From an uncultured Clostridia bacterium (GTDB taxonomy: Bacteria > Bacillota > Clostridia > Christensenellales > CAAEEZ01): a DNA stretch of 64,000 bases. Positions 8,736 to 16,692 of this stretch are shown one piece after another. The number at the start of each line of letters is the position of its first letter. Within the stretch, counting starts at the first letter, position 1. Both the position numbers and the translations under genes were made by a program. The stretch lies in assembly GCA_934365195.1 (NCBI GenBank), contig CAKRNA010000002.1, positions 186,001-250,000 of the forward strand. The letters run 5' to 3'. The notes beneath the pieces were generated by a model. That model did no database searches. It was not told where the DNA came from and worked only from the letters and a program-made list of their open reading frames with translations.

Positions 8736-9119
8736 TTATTTGTATTTTTTTATAGAACTAATTCTAAACGAGATTTGCGGTTTTCTTCCGTCATTCTCTT
8801 CTTCTAACGCTTGCATTATTGCTGCTGTAATTGCGGCTACCACCCTCTTGTCGTCCACTTCGATAGTTGGAACGGCAGGAATAGGGCTACTATTTACCGC
8901 TACCACGTCTGCTTTATCTGTTTTATCCTTTTTCTTTCTTTTTGGCAGTTTGATTTTTGGTGCTACTTTATCTAAAACTAAGTTCATTAGGTTTATAGAC
9001 AAAATAATTAGTGCAAGTATTACGAATACCATCAAAATACCTATTGCAGCCACTATCAAACCGTCAACAATATCAAAGTTTTCAGGAGCAGACGCTAAAA
9101 AAGTATTTAATACGTCCAT
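8736..9119 (-). CDS. oadG: OadG-family small membrane subunit
   Basis: A 127-residue protein with one N-terminal transmembrane helix (residues about 20-45), a charged Lys-rich cytoplasmic segment and a conserved C-terminal patch (VAAITAAIMQAL). This is the layout of OadG/MmdD, which anchors and assembles Na+-pump decarboxylases. Its place between the acyl-CoA carboxyltransferase gene and the biotin carrier gene fits that assignment. Confidence 0.82.
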   Translation of the reverse strand: MDVLNTFLASAPENFDIVDGLIVAAIGILMVFVILALIILSINLMNLVLDKVAPKIKLPKRKKKDKTDKADVVAVNSSPIPAVPTIEVDDKRVVAAITAAIMQALEEENDGRKPQISFRISSIKKYK

Positions 9120-9129
9120 TATCTACCTC

Positions 9130-10536
9130 TTAATAACCCATAAGCATATCAAGTATGCTAATAACGTAAGGACGTAAAACAGCAGGCTCGATAATATTAT
9201 CGATAAAGCCTTGTTTTGCGGTAACGTAAGGGTTTCCAGCATCTTCAACGTATGCTTTTTGTAATTTTTCTCTTGCTTTAACAGGATCTTTTGCATCTTT
9301 AATTTCTTGGGTGGCAATTAGTTCGATTGCCGTATCTGAATTAAGAGGACTGATATAACTATCTACAAATGCTAAGGTGTAGTCAAAGCCAAGTGATTTT
9401 GAACAAAGCGCAGAATAACTAAATCCGACTGCGTCTTTTACGACAACTGCAATTTTAGGGATATTAGACAAAGTAACGTTGGTCATAACGTCGCTTGCAA
9501 GTATGCTAATTCCGTTTTGCTCGTCGCAAAGGGTGGATTTAACGCCCTTAGAGTCCACCAAAGTGATTAGCGGAATCGAAGCCACGTCTAGTTTAAAGAT
9601 AAACTCGTTGATTTTTTCAAGACCTGCTTTTGAAATAAAGCCTTCGTTTTTGGTAGAGTCGGTAAGAAGAACGCCTGTGGTTATTCCGTTTACCTTACCG
9701 ATTACGGTAATTACTTCGGTAGCAAAAGACGAGAATAGTTCAACGTATTTTCCTTCGTCAAGTAGTGCTTTTAAAAGCGCATCGGTCGATATCTTTTTGT
9801 TAAGCGCAGGACAAAGCCTGTTTGGATCGTCCGTGCTCTCCACCGTTTCGGTTGGGATAATTAGGTCAAACAACTTGTAAATCTCGTTACAAACCTCTTT
9901 ATCCGACTTATAGGTAAAGGTAACTGCGGTGCTATTTTTAGCAACTTCCTCACCAAGAACAGCGTTTGCCTCTGCCGGTTTACCGCTACAAGCAATTACA
10001 ACTTGCGGTGCGTTTAGCGAAATAAAGCCGTCCTTACTTAAATACACGTAGTCACAGGTGTTTACGTAAGCGCTCATTAACCCGACGCATGCGCCTTTAA
10101 CGATTGCCACGTGAGGTACAACGCCTTTTAATTCGTTAGCCTTTCTGATTATCTTTGAATAACCTTCAAGAACAGCGATACCCTCGCCAAGCCTTGCGCC
10201 ATTCGAATTGATAATGGAGATAATCGGAGTGTTGGTTTTTGCAGCCCTATCCAAAGTCTTTGCGATTTTGGTTGCGTGGCAAACACTCATACTACCTTTC
10301 AAAACTTCGTGGTTTTGGGCTATTATACATACGGGATTACCCGTAATATAAGCGTACCCCGTAACGACGCCTTCGCCTAATGCCTCTACTCCGTCAAGGT
10401 AAGTTGCCCCCGCCATAAAAACGTCGGTCTCTACAAAAGAATTTTCGTCCACAAGTGACGAAATAAATTTGCGTATTTCTTTTGACGAGTCAAGCATTTT
10501 TTTTGAATTTGCGTCAATAACTTCTAGCCTATTCAT
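9130..10536 (-). CDS. Acyl-CoA carboxyltransferase (methylmalonyl-CoA decarboxylase alpha / 12S type)
   Basis: A 468-residue protein with both halves of the crotonase-like carboxyltransferase fold used by methylmalonyl-CoA decarboxylase, transcarboxylase 12S and PccB. The N-domain carries SNGARLGEG, a variant of the usual GGARIQEG, and GACVGLMSAY. The C-domain carries the TLVDSKGV region. The substrate cannot be read from sequence; methylmalonyl/propionyl-CoA is the commonest. The start at 10536 follows AGGAGG; the longer frame begins inside the leader. It is the first gene of the operon, 10 bases before oadG. Confidence 0.82.
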   Translation of the reverse strand: MNRLEVIDANSKKMLDSSKEIRKFISSLVDENSFVETDVFMAGATYLDGVEALGEGVVTGYAYITGNPVCIIAQNHEVLKGSMSVCHATKIAKTLDRAAKTNTPIISIINSNGARLGEGIAVLEGYSKIIRKANELKGVVPHVAIVKGACVGLMSAYVNTCDYVYLSKDGFISLNAPQVVIACSGKPAEANAVLGEEVAKNSTAVTFTYKSDKEVCNEIYKLFDLIIPTETVESTDDPNRLCPALNKKISTDALLKALLDEGKYVELFSSFATEVITVIGKVNGITTGVLLTDSTKNEGFISKAGLEKINEFIFKLDVASIPLITLVDSKGVKSTLCDEQNGISILASDVMTNVTLSNIPKIAVVVKDAVGFSYSALCSKSLGFDYTLAFVDSYISPLNSDTAIELIATQEIKDAKDPVKAREKLQKAYVEDAGNPYVTAKQGFIDNIIEPAVLRPYVISILDMLMGY

Positions 10537-10576
10537 TAAAATCCTCCTAAAAAATTTCAAAAATTTTGACAGTATA

Positions 10577-10605
10577 ATTATAACTTAAATTAAAATTATT
10601 TGCAA
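10577..10605 (-). promoter_or_regulatory. Sigma-A type promoter of the decarboxylase operon
   Basis: On the minus strand TTGCAA (10605-10600) and consensus TATAAT (10582-10577) are 17 bases apart, about 40 bases upstream of the acyl-CoA carboxyltransferase start. Confidence 0.7.
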
Positions 10606-10719
10606 TAGTAATTCGTTAAAAAATAGTCAATTTCAAATAAATAAATTTTCAGTTTCAAAAAACTATTCTAAATTACAGCAAATAGTATAGTAGACGAGGT
10701 TTTTTGGGTATTTACATAT

Positions 10720-10745
10720 AAAAAAAGAGCGACAAATACGCTCTT
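10720..10745 (-). terminator. Rho-independent terminator after rluB
   Basis: A stem of about seven bases (AAGAGCG paired with CGCTCTT) with a 7-base loop, followed by a T run on the minus strand. The 5' arm overlaps the rluB stop codon. Confidence 0.8.
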
Positions 10746-11451
10746 AAATTTTTTTAAGAAAATCAATTTCTTTTTGGTTTAGAAAACGAGTTTTACCCCT
10801 AGTCAAGCCGCCAAGCCTAACCTCGCCGATAGCAATACGTTTTAGGAAAATAACCTCTTTTTCGATTGTTTCAAACATTCTACGAATTTGCCTGTTTTTG
10901 CCTTCGTAAATCGTCATATCGAAACTGGACACTCCGCCCACGTATTCTCTTAGTTTGATTTTGCATCTTTTGGTTTTTTCGCCGTCTAATTCCACGCCGT
11001 TACGAAGCCTAGCAAGGTCCGCCTCTTTCACTTCACCCTCCACTTTTACAAGGTAAGTTTTAGGCACTTCGTTGCTTGGGTGCGTAAGTTTGAAAGCCAT
11101 ATCGCCATCGTTGGTTAAAAGAAGTAAGCCCTCAGAGTCGTAGTCAAGCCTTCCGACAGGGAACAATCTTTTGTCGGTGATGTCGATATAATCGTAAATG
11201 GTCTTTCTGCCCTTTTCGTCGCTAGCGGTGGTAACGCAGCCCTTTGGCTTGTAAAACATTACGTAGGTAAAATTTTGCGTTGCTTTAAGTTTTTTACCCT
11301 CGTAAGTAACCGTATCGTTATCAATATTTATATCGGTAGATAAATCGGTAACAACTTTATTGTTTACTTTTATCTTACCTTGCCTAATTAGTTCTTCTGC
11401 GCCACGCCTTGACGCAATGCCGGATGAAGCAATAAATCTGTTTATTCTCAT
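10744..11451 (-). CDS. rluB: RsuA/RluB-family rRNA pseudouridine synthase
   Basis: Isomerises a uridine in rRNA. An N-terminal S4 RNA-binding domain (RINRFIASSGIASRRGAEELI) is followed by the catalytic domain with the active-site aspartate in GRLDYDSEGLLLLTNDGD and the conserved GKNRQIRRMF. Length (235 residues) matches Firmicute RluB. The exact target uridine (23S 2605-type or 16S 516-type) cannot be settled from sequence. In most Bacillota rluB follows scpB; here dacB lies between, and rluB has its own promoter and terminator. Confidence 0.9.
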   Translation of the reverse strand: MRINRFIASSGIASRRGAEELIRQGKIKVNNKVVTDLSTDINIDNDTVTYEGKKLKATQNFTYVMFYKPKGCVTTASDEKGRKTIYDYIDITDKRLFPVGRLDYDSEGLLLLTNDGDMAFKLTHPSNEVPKTYLVKVEGEVKEADLARLRNGVELDGEKTKRCKIKLREYVGGVSSFDMTIYEGKNRQIRRMFETIEKEVIFLKRIAIGEVRLGGLTRGKTRFLNQKEIDFLKKI

Positions 11452-11467
11452 ATTACACCTTAGACTT

Positions 11468-11496
11468 ATTATGCTAAAAATCTAAAACAATGTCAA
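11468..11496 (-). promoter_or_regulatory. Sigma-A type promoter for rluB
   Basis: On the minus strand a consensus TTGACA (11496-11491) and CATAAT (11473-11468) are 17 bases apart, shortly upstream of the rluB start. Confidence 0.75.
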
Positions 11497-11751
11497 GCAA
11501 ACGGCAGTATTACGGCTTATAATATTAAATAAAATTATATTTATAATAACAAAATATATATTATATCTACATCTTTAAATTTCAATATTTGCAGCGCTCG
11601 TTTATTTAGTCCTACTTTGCGTTATTTAATTTTGGGCTTTTCTTTTCAAAGTATTACGGTTAAGCAAACGTTACTTCGTAGCCATTTAAACTTCACGTAT
11701 AACTCTAACCAAATAAACTATTCTTTATTTTTATGCCGAGGCTATGCTTTA
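11497..11751 (-). other. Intergenic stretch, no gene seen
   Basis: AT-rich gap between the rluB promoter and the dacB-like stop codon. Two short words recur within it (AGTATTACGG and AAGCAAACG), but I see no open frame with a ribosome-binding site, no clear terminator hairpin and no RNA gene. Confidence 0.45.
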
Positions 11752-12582
11752 TCAGTCGATATCGTCGGGGTTTAAGTGCCTAAAACCGTAGTCAAGCAAA
11801 TAAATACATTGCCCGTAGGTATCGGGGATATTTAAAGCAACGGCAATCAGTTGCGTTTCGCCTCTTTTTGCGCCACTCACAAGGCATCTACCCGAGCGTT
11901 TTGTGTAGCCGGTTTTCACACCGTTTGCCCCGTCGTAACTTAAAAGCATCTTATTTTTGTTAATTAGGTGTCGTTTTTCGCTGTTTACCCCGCCAATCAC
12001 CTTACTTTTCGTAGCAACTATATCTCTAAAATCAGCGTATTTGTACGCCTCCGCCGTAATCACCGCAAGGTCGTAAGCGGAAGTGTAATGCTCGTCGTCG
12101 TGTAAGCCGTGAGGATTTGTAAAATTAGTGTTTTGTAGCCTTAAAAGTTTGCTTTCGTAGTTCATTTGCTTTACAAAATTCTCCACGCTACCCTTTGTTG
12201 CAATCGCAAGCGCCACCGCACTATCGTTTCCGCTGCGTAACATAAGCCCGTATAGTAGTTCACGAATCGTAAGTTCCTCGCCCTCTTTTAGATAAATCGA
12301 AGAGCCCTCTATCCCCACCGCCTCTTTTGGCACGCAGACTATTCTATCCAAGTTTTTTTCATTTTTAATTACCGTGTAAGCGGTCATTATTTTGGTAGTA
12401 GACGCCATAGGTAGCCTTGAATGAATATTTACTCCCTTTATCACCTTACAAGCAGATTGCTCAATTACTATATAACTACTTACCGCCTTAGCGCTTGCTG
12501 ACTTTTCGCCAAAATTACCTAGCGAAAACGCTAAAATCATAGTTATTATAAGCCCCGATATAATCATTTTACCTTTTTTCAA
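11752..12582 (-). CDS. D-alanyl-D-alanine carboxypeptidase (peptidase S11)
   Basis: A penicillin-binding carboxypeptidase that trims the terminal D-Ala of peptidoglycan stem peptides. It has an N-terminal signal peptide (hydrophobic residues about 6-22) and the three active-site motifs SxxK (STTK in MASTTKIMTAY), SGN (RSGNDSA) and KTG (GVKTGYT). At 276 residues it lacks the C-terminal beta-domain and membrane anchor of PBP5, as in the sporulation enzyme DacB. The start is TTG at 12582 with GAGGTGG upstream. Location beside scpB suits DacB, but vegetative use is possible. Confidence 0.88.
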   Translation of the reverse strand: MKKGKMIISGLIITMILAFSLGNFGEKSASAKAVSSYIVIEQSACKVIKGVNIHSRLPMASTTKIMTAYTVIKNEKNLDRIVCVPKEAVGIEGSSIYLKEGEELTIRELLYGLMLRSGNDSAVALAIATKGSVENFVKQMNYESKLLRLQNTNFTNPHGLHDDEHYTSAYDLAVITAEAYKYADFRDIVATKSKVIGGVNSEKRHLINKNKMLLSYDGANGVKTGYTKRSGRCLVSGAKRGETQLIAVALNIPDTYGQCIYLLDYGFRHLNPDDID

Positions 12583-12698
12583 AATTCCACCTCTTAATAT
12601 AGTTTGCTAATTTTTTAAATAAATATTAAAAAAGGTAAAAGTACTATATATTTATATTGTTTTTATAATAGTTTTACTAAAAATCAGTAAATTTTAAC

Positions 12699-12725
12699 AA
12701 AAAAATAAGGCTACTCAAAGTAGCC
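12699..12725 (-). terminator. Rho-independent terminator after scpB
   Basis: Perfect 7-base stem GGCTACT/AGTAGCC with a 3-base loop, followed on the minus strand by a T-rich run. It closes the lysA-M50-scpA-scpB transcript. Confidence 0.88.
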
Positions 12726-12748
12726 CTAAATATTTATAATTAAATAAA

Positions 12749-13498
12749 CTATTCTATAATTTCGTATTTTTCACCTATCAAATAGTCCGGAATTTCGTCC
12801 TCGAACTCAAAATCTTCGTCGATTGCAGCGGCAATTTCAGGCTTTGTAGCCTCAACGCCGACATTATCTTCGTCGCCTTTTCTTAGTTCTTCGTCTATCA
12901 TCTTGTCTAGTTCCTCATCACCCGAAACAGCCTTCTTAACGAACAAATCACTACCCGCCCTTGGGTACTCTTGGTCGATAAGTTGCAGCCTATTCATAAC
13001 CTCGTTGTAGTCAGGCAGCATAGACAAATTCTCTATTTGGAACTTACGCAAAAACGCATCGGTAGTAGCGTACAAAAGCGGTCTTCCTACAACGTCTTTT
13101 CTTCCAACCACGTCGATAAGTTCGAATTTAACCAGCATACTGATTGCGTACTCGGAACTTACGCCCCTGATTTCCTCAATATCAAGCCTAGTTACAGGTT
13201 GTTTGTAGGCAACGATGGACAATACTTCAAGTAGCGACTTAGAAAGTGCCTTTTCTTTTAGCGGAGTAAGAACTTCTGCCACTTGCTCGCCGAATTTTGC
13301 GTTGGAAACAAACTGGAAGCCGTCGTTCATTTGCATCAAAACCACGCCGCAATCGGTGTTGTATTTTTCTTTAAGTTGCTTAATGCACTCGTCAAATTCC
13401 TTAGAAGTTAATAAAGAAACCTTGTCGATAATATCTTTTTTCTTGATAGGCACACCACTTGCAAAAATGATAGCCTCGATAACTGCTTTAATATCCAA
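12749..13498 (-). CDS. scpB: Segregation and condensation protein B
   Basis: Non-SMC subunit of the bacterial condensin Smc-ScpA-ScpB that compacts and separates chromosomes. The two winged-helix domains are visible around IKAVIEAIIFASGVPIKKKD and LLEVLSIVAYKQPVTRLDIEE, with the RKDVVGRPLLYATT wing. An acidic tail follows. The frame extends upstream, but family alignment and a GGAGAGGAAAAGG ribosome-binding site point to the TTG at 13498, overlapping the scpA end by 11 bases. Length is then 249 residues. Confidence 0.92.
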   Translation of the reverse strand: MDIKAVIEAIIFASGVPIKKKDIIDKVSLLTSKEFDECIKQLKEKYNTDCGVVLMQMNDGFQFVSNAKFGEQVAEVLTPLKEKALSKSLLEVLSIVAYKQPVTRLDIEEIRGVSSEYAISMLVKFELIDVVGRKDVVGRPLLYATTDAFLRKFQIENLSMLPDYNEVMNRLQLIDQEYPRAGSDLFVKKAVSGDEELDKMIDEELRKGDEDNVGVEATKPEIAAAIDEDFEFEDEIPDYLIGEKYEIIE

Positions 13499-14447
13499 TT
13501 TCCTTTTCCTCTCCTTCCTCAAAATCAAGTGGTTTTTCCACGCCATCACGTAATTCTAGGTAAATATTACTAAATTCGCCCTCTTGCGTGGCTGTTATGT
13601 ACTGCCTTTTTAGTAGTTCTAATATTGCCAAAAAGGTGTTGATAATTTCCAGTTTTGTGTAGTCCTCGTCGTACAAATCAAAAAAGTTCAGTTTTTTCAT
13701 TTCAAACACACTTCTTGCTATGTACCTAATACGATTAGAAACGGTAAATCTTTCCTTTACAATCGTCCTCGGCTTTATTTCCTCCGCCTTAATCTCCGCC
13801 CTAGACACAATCCTTGCAAAAGCGTCCACAAGTTTGTCAAGATTGAAGTCGGTAAGGCAAATTCTGTAATCGTCCTCGGTGTATACGGGCTCTTTCGTGA
13901 ACTGGTACAAAGCCTCTTGCTCTGCAAGTCTTTCGCTAGCCTCCTTGAACAGTTTGTACTCTTTTACTTGCCTTATTATCATTTGTTCGTCGTAGTCGGC
14001 GTCGGTCATACCGTTTTCGTCCACCTCTACAACAGGAAGTAGCCTTTTACTTTTTATTTCAAGTAGCGTTGCCGCCATTATCAAAAATTCACTAGAATAT
14101 TCTACGTCAAGCGAACCGGAATTAGCAACGATTTCAAGATACTGACCTGTGATATCGGATATGAAAATATCCTCTATTTCCACCTTATTTTCCTTTACCA
14201 AGGTACACAAAAGGTCAAGCGGACCTTCAAACTGCGTCAACTTGAACCTTAAATATCTTTTATCCTTAAAAACCTCGTCCTCCACAATCTCGGCAGAGTT
14301 CTTTTCTGCCAAAACCTCCTCGGGTATATCGGCGGAGTTTTTGGCTACAACTTCGTCCTTAGTAATAGTATCAAAGTTTTTGGCTACAACCTCGTTTTCA
14401 GTCATAGTATCGGAGTTTTTTTCTACTAATTCGTTTTCCATAACCAC
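13488..14447 (-). CDS. scpA: Segregation and condensation protein A with N-terminal repeat extension
   Basis: Kleisin subunit that bridges the Smc heads. The conserved part starts near residue 65 (LRFKLTQFEGPLDLL) and runs to the C-terminal winged helix (FLAILELLKRQYI). Ahead of it are about 60 acidic residues made of four tandem 13-residue units of the form ENEVVAKNFDTIT. Most ScpA proteins start directly at the kleisin domain. The start is GTG at 14447, one base overlapping the upstream stop (TAGTG); an ATG follows two codons later. Confidence 0.93.
   Translation of the reverse strand: MVMENELVEKNSDTMTENEVVAKNFDTITKDEVVAKNSADIPEEVLAEKNSAEIVEDEVFKDKRYLRFKLTQFEGPLDLLCTLVKENKVEIEDIFISDITGQYLEIVANSGSLDVEYSSEFLIMAATLLEIKSKRLLPVVEVDENGMTDADYDEQMIIRQVKEYKLFKEASERLAEQEALYQFTKEPVYTEDDYRICLTDFNLDKLVDAFARIVSRAEIKAEEIKPRTIVKERFTVSNRIRYIARSVFEMKKLNFFDLYDEDYTKLEIINTFLAILELLKRQYITATQEGEFSNIYLELRDGVEKPLDFEEGEEKEIGY
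14283..14438 (-). repeat. 39-base tandem repeat inside scpA, four units
   Basis: Four head-to-tail 39-base units encode residues 4-55 of ScpA: ENELVEKNSDTMT, ENEVVAKNFDTIT, KDEVVAKNSADIP and EEVLAEKNSAEIV, with a partial fifth (EDEVF). The period is a multiple of three, so copy-number changes would keep the frame. Confidence 0.9.
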
Positions 14448-15151
14448 TATATTATACCACCTAAGGCTGCCGAAAACAACCTCATAATTGCTTTTTCAAA
14501 CGCTGCAAAGTACATTCCTATTATATCTAATTGCGGAATTATCGAGCCGATTAGTAGTAAACCTAGCAAGATAAAATATCCGTATCTTCTAAAAAATTCC
14601 ACCACTTTATTGCCCGGTTTTGTCAGCATCGCAAGAACGTTAAAGCCGTCCAGCGGATAAACAGGCAAAATATTAAAGGCAATAAGCGTAATATTTATAA
14701 TAAATCCGTACAAGAAGAAGTACAAGAACAACTTGAAAACAACCTCTGAAAATTGAGAGTTCACACCGACTGCTTCCGCTATTCCGACGGTTGCCGCCAT
14801 AAGCCCGAAGTTTACAAAACCTGCAATTAGGTTTGCAAAAACGCCTGCTAGCGAGGTGGTAATTACGCCTTTTTTGAAGTTTTTGAAGTTGTTTGGGTTC
14901 ACAGGTACGGGTTTTGCCCAGCCAAAGCCAACGATTACAAACATCAAAAATCCCACCAAATCAAAGTGTTTTGCAGGGTTTAACGTTAGCCTGCCCATCA
15001 TTTTGGCGGTGTCGTCGCCGTTTAGTTTCGCAACGTACCCGTGCGCCACTTCGTGCAAGGATATTCCCAGCATAGCAGCGGTAATATACGCTACGATAAT
15101 TATAAATTTAGTTTGAGCCGATTCGCTCGAAGTCAAAATTCCTATTAACAT
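14447..15151 (-). CDS. Site-2 protease family protein (peptidase M50)
   Basis: An intramembrane zinc metalloprotease of 234 residues. It has four to five transmembrane segments, the zinc-binding HExxH in HEVAHGYVAKLNGD, and the third-ligand region YPLDGFNVLAML (family NPxDG/DG motif). There is no PDZ domain, unlike the RseP protein elsewhere in this window. The gene neighbours scpA, as in most Bacillota. Its substrate is unknown. Confidence 0.87.
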   Translation of the reverse strand: MLIGILTSSESAQTKFIIIVAYITAAMLGISLHEVAHGYVAKLNGDDTAKMMGRLTLNPAKHFDLVGFLMFVIVGFGWAKPVPVNPNNFKNFKKGVITTSLAGVFANLIAGFVNFGLMAATVGIAEAVGVNSQFSEVVFKLFLYFFLYGFIINITLIAFNILPVYPLDGFNVLAMLTKPGNKVVEFFRRYGYFILLGLLLIGSIIPQLDIIGMYFAAFEKAIMRLFSAALGGII

Positions 15152-16474
15152 TTATTTCTCCAACCACTCAGGAACAACGTTATTCCTAATTATATCTTCG
15201 TAAGTTTGCGGTTTTACAACGTAGTCCACCTTTCCGTTATAAGTCATCACCATAGGCGGAACGAAGTTGCTGTTATAGTTGCTACTCATCGAGTAGTTAT
15301 AAGCCCCCGTTGTAAACACGGCGATAATATCACCGATTTCAGCCTTAGGCATATCCAAATCCTTGATAATAATGTCGCCACTTTCACAGCATTTTCCGGC
15401 AATAGTCACTTTTTCTGTCGGTTTATCCTCTGCTTTACTGCAAATTACAGCGCTATACTTAGAGTTATAAAGTGCGTAGCGAGGGTTATCAAACATACCG
15501 CCGTCGATATTTAAGTACTTTCTTACGCCCTTAATATCCTTAATGCTGCCCACTTCGTACAAAGTGATACCTGCCTCACCGACAATCGCCCTCCCCGGCT
15601 CAATAACCAGCATAGGATTACCAAGCCCACGCCTTTCTACCTCTTCTTTGAACTTAGACGCCACGCAATTAACGTAGTCTGCGTACTCGCTAACGGTATA
15701 TTTTACGTCCTCGTCCGTGTAGTAAACGCCAAAGCCACCGCCAAAGTTCATAATTTTAAAGGTAAAGCCGTATTTTTTCGAGAATTTTTCAGCAAAATCG
15801 CACACCTTTTCCACCGCTATTTTAAATGCGGTTTTATCAAAAATCTGCGAGCCTATATGACAATGCGTGCCCATAAGCCTTACGTTTTTGTAATTAAGCG
15901 CCTTTGCCATCAAAGTTTCAGCGTCACCGTTAGATATCGAACTTCCAAACTTAGAGTCAATCGTTGCGGTTTGCACGTAACTATGAGTATGCGCCTCAAC
16001 GCCGGGGTTTATTCTAACTATTACGTCCTGAACCACGCCGTTTTTTTCAGCAATTTCGTTTATTCTTTGTAGTTCAACCTCGTTATCGCACACAATCACG
16101 CCGATTTTGTTCTCAATCGCAAAGTTTAACTCGCTTTTAAGTTTGTTGTTGCCGTGGAAAAACGCCTTAGACAAATCAAAACCGGACTTAATTGCCGTAA
16201 AAATCTCGCCACCCGACACAACGTCTATACCAAGCCCGCACTTTTTAATAAGTTTGTACAAAGCCACTACCGACAACGCCTTAGATGCGTAACAAACCAT
16301 AGAGTTCGGGTACACCGATTTTATGGTTTTGTCAAAAGTTTTAGCCACGTTTTCAACGTAATTGCCGTCCAAAACGTACAGCGGCGTATGGTAAGTCTTG
16401 GCAAGTTCGACAGCGTTAAACCCACCGATATATAATTGATTGTCTTTAACACAAAGCGTATCTCTATAATTCAT
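15152..16474 (-). CDS. lysA: Diaminopimelate decarboxylase
   Basis: PLP enzyme for the last step of lysine synthesis (meso-DAP to lysine). The PLP lysine is in CYASKALSV near the N-terminus. The glycine-rich phosphate-binding FGGGFGVYY, the EPGRAIVGEAG stretch and the partner-subunit CESGDII are present. The AGAGGT ribosome-binding site decides the start at 16474 (440 residues); an upstream in-frame TTG lies before it. A strong promoter directly upstream suggests lysA heads the lysA-M50-scpA-scpB transcript. Confidence 0.94.
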   Translation of the reverse strand: MNYRDTLCVKDNQLYIGGFNAVELAKTYHTPLYVLDGNYVENVAKTFDKTIKSVYPNSMVCYASKALSVVALYKLIKKCGLGIDVVSGGEIFTAIKSGFDLSKAFFHGNNKLKSELNFAIENKIGVIVCDNEVELQRINEIAEKNGVVQDVIVRINPGVEAHTHSYVQTATIDSKFGSSISNGDAETLMAKALNYKNVRLMGTHCHIGSQIFDKTAFKIAVEKVCDFAEKFSKKYGFTFKIMNFGGGFGVYYTDEDVKYTVSEYADYVNCVASKFKEEVERRGLGNPMLVIEPGRAIVGEAGITLYEVGSIKDIKGVRKYLNIDGGMFDNPRYALYNSKYSAVICSKAEDKPTEKVTIAGKCCESGDIIIKDLDMPKAEIGDIIAVFTTGAYNYSMSSNYNSNFVPPMVMTYNGKVDYVVKPQTYEDIIRNNVVPEWLEK

Positions 16475-16492
16475 ATTAACCTCTATCAAATA

Positions 16493-16521
16493 ATTTTAAC
16501 AAACAAGGCTAAAATTGTCAA
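16493..16521 (-). promoter_or_regulatory. Sigma-A type promoter for lysA
   Basis: On the minus strand a consensus TTGACA (16521-16516) and TAAAAT (16498-16493) are 17 bases apart, with an extended -10 TG. Confidence 0.78.
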
Positions 16522-16567
16522 TAAATTACTACTATACTAATAAATACTATATATCTAGAAACTTTAA

Positions 16568-16600
16568 CAAAAAAAGAAAGGCTTTTTGCCCTTCTTTCTT
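16568..16600 (-). terminator. Rho-independent terminator after dacF
   Basis: An imperfect hairpin (AAGAAGGGC paired with GCCTTTCTT around a 5-base loop), followed on the minus strand by TTTTTTT. Confidence 0.75.
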
Positions 16601-16692
16601 TTATATCAAAAAATCAAATAATTCGGTATTTTACAATTTTTTAGTCACGCAATTAAGCGTTTAAATCATACTTATTAAAAAATTTTAATTTA

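Noticed and set aside
10565..10595. Plus-strand TTGACA near 10566 as a promoter
   Set aside because: No acceptable -10 at 16-18 bases and no plus-strand gene downstream; the same bases are part of the minus-strand leader.
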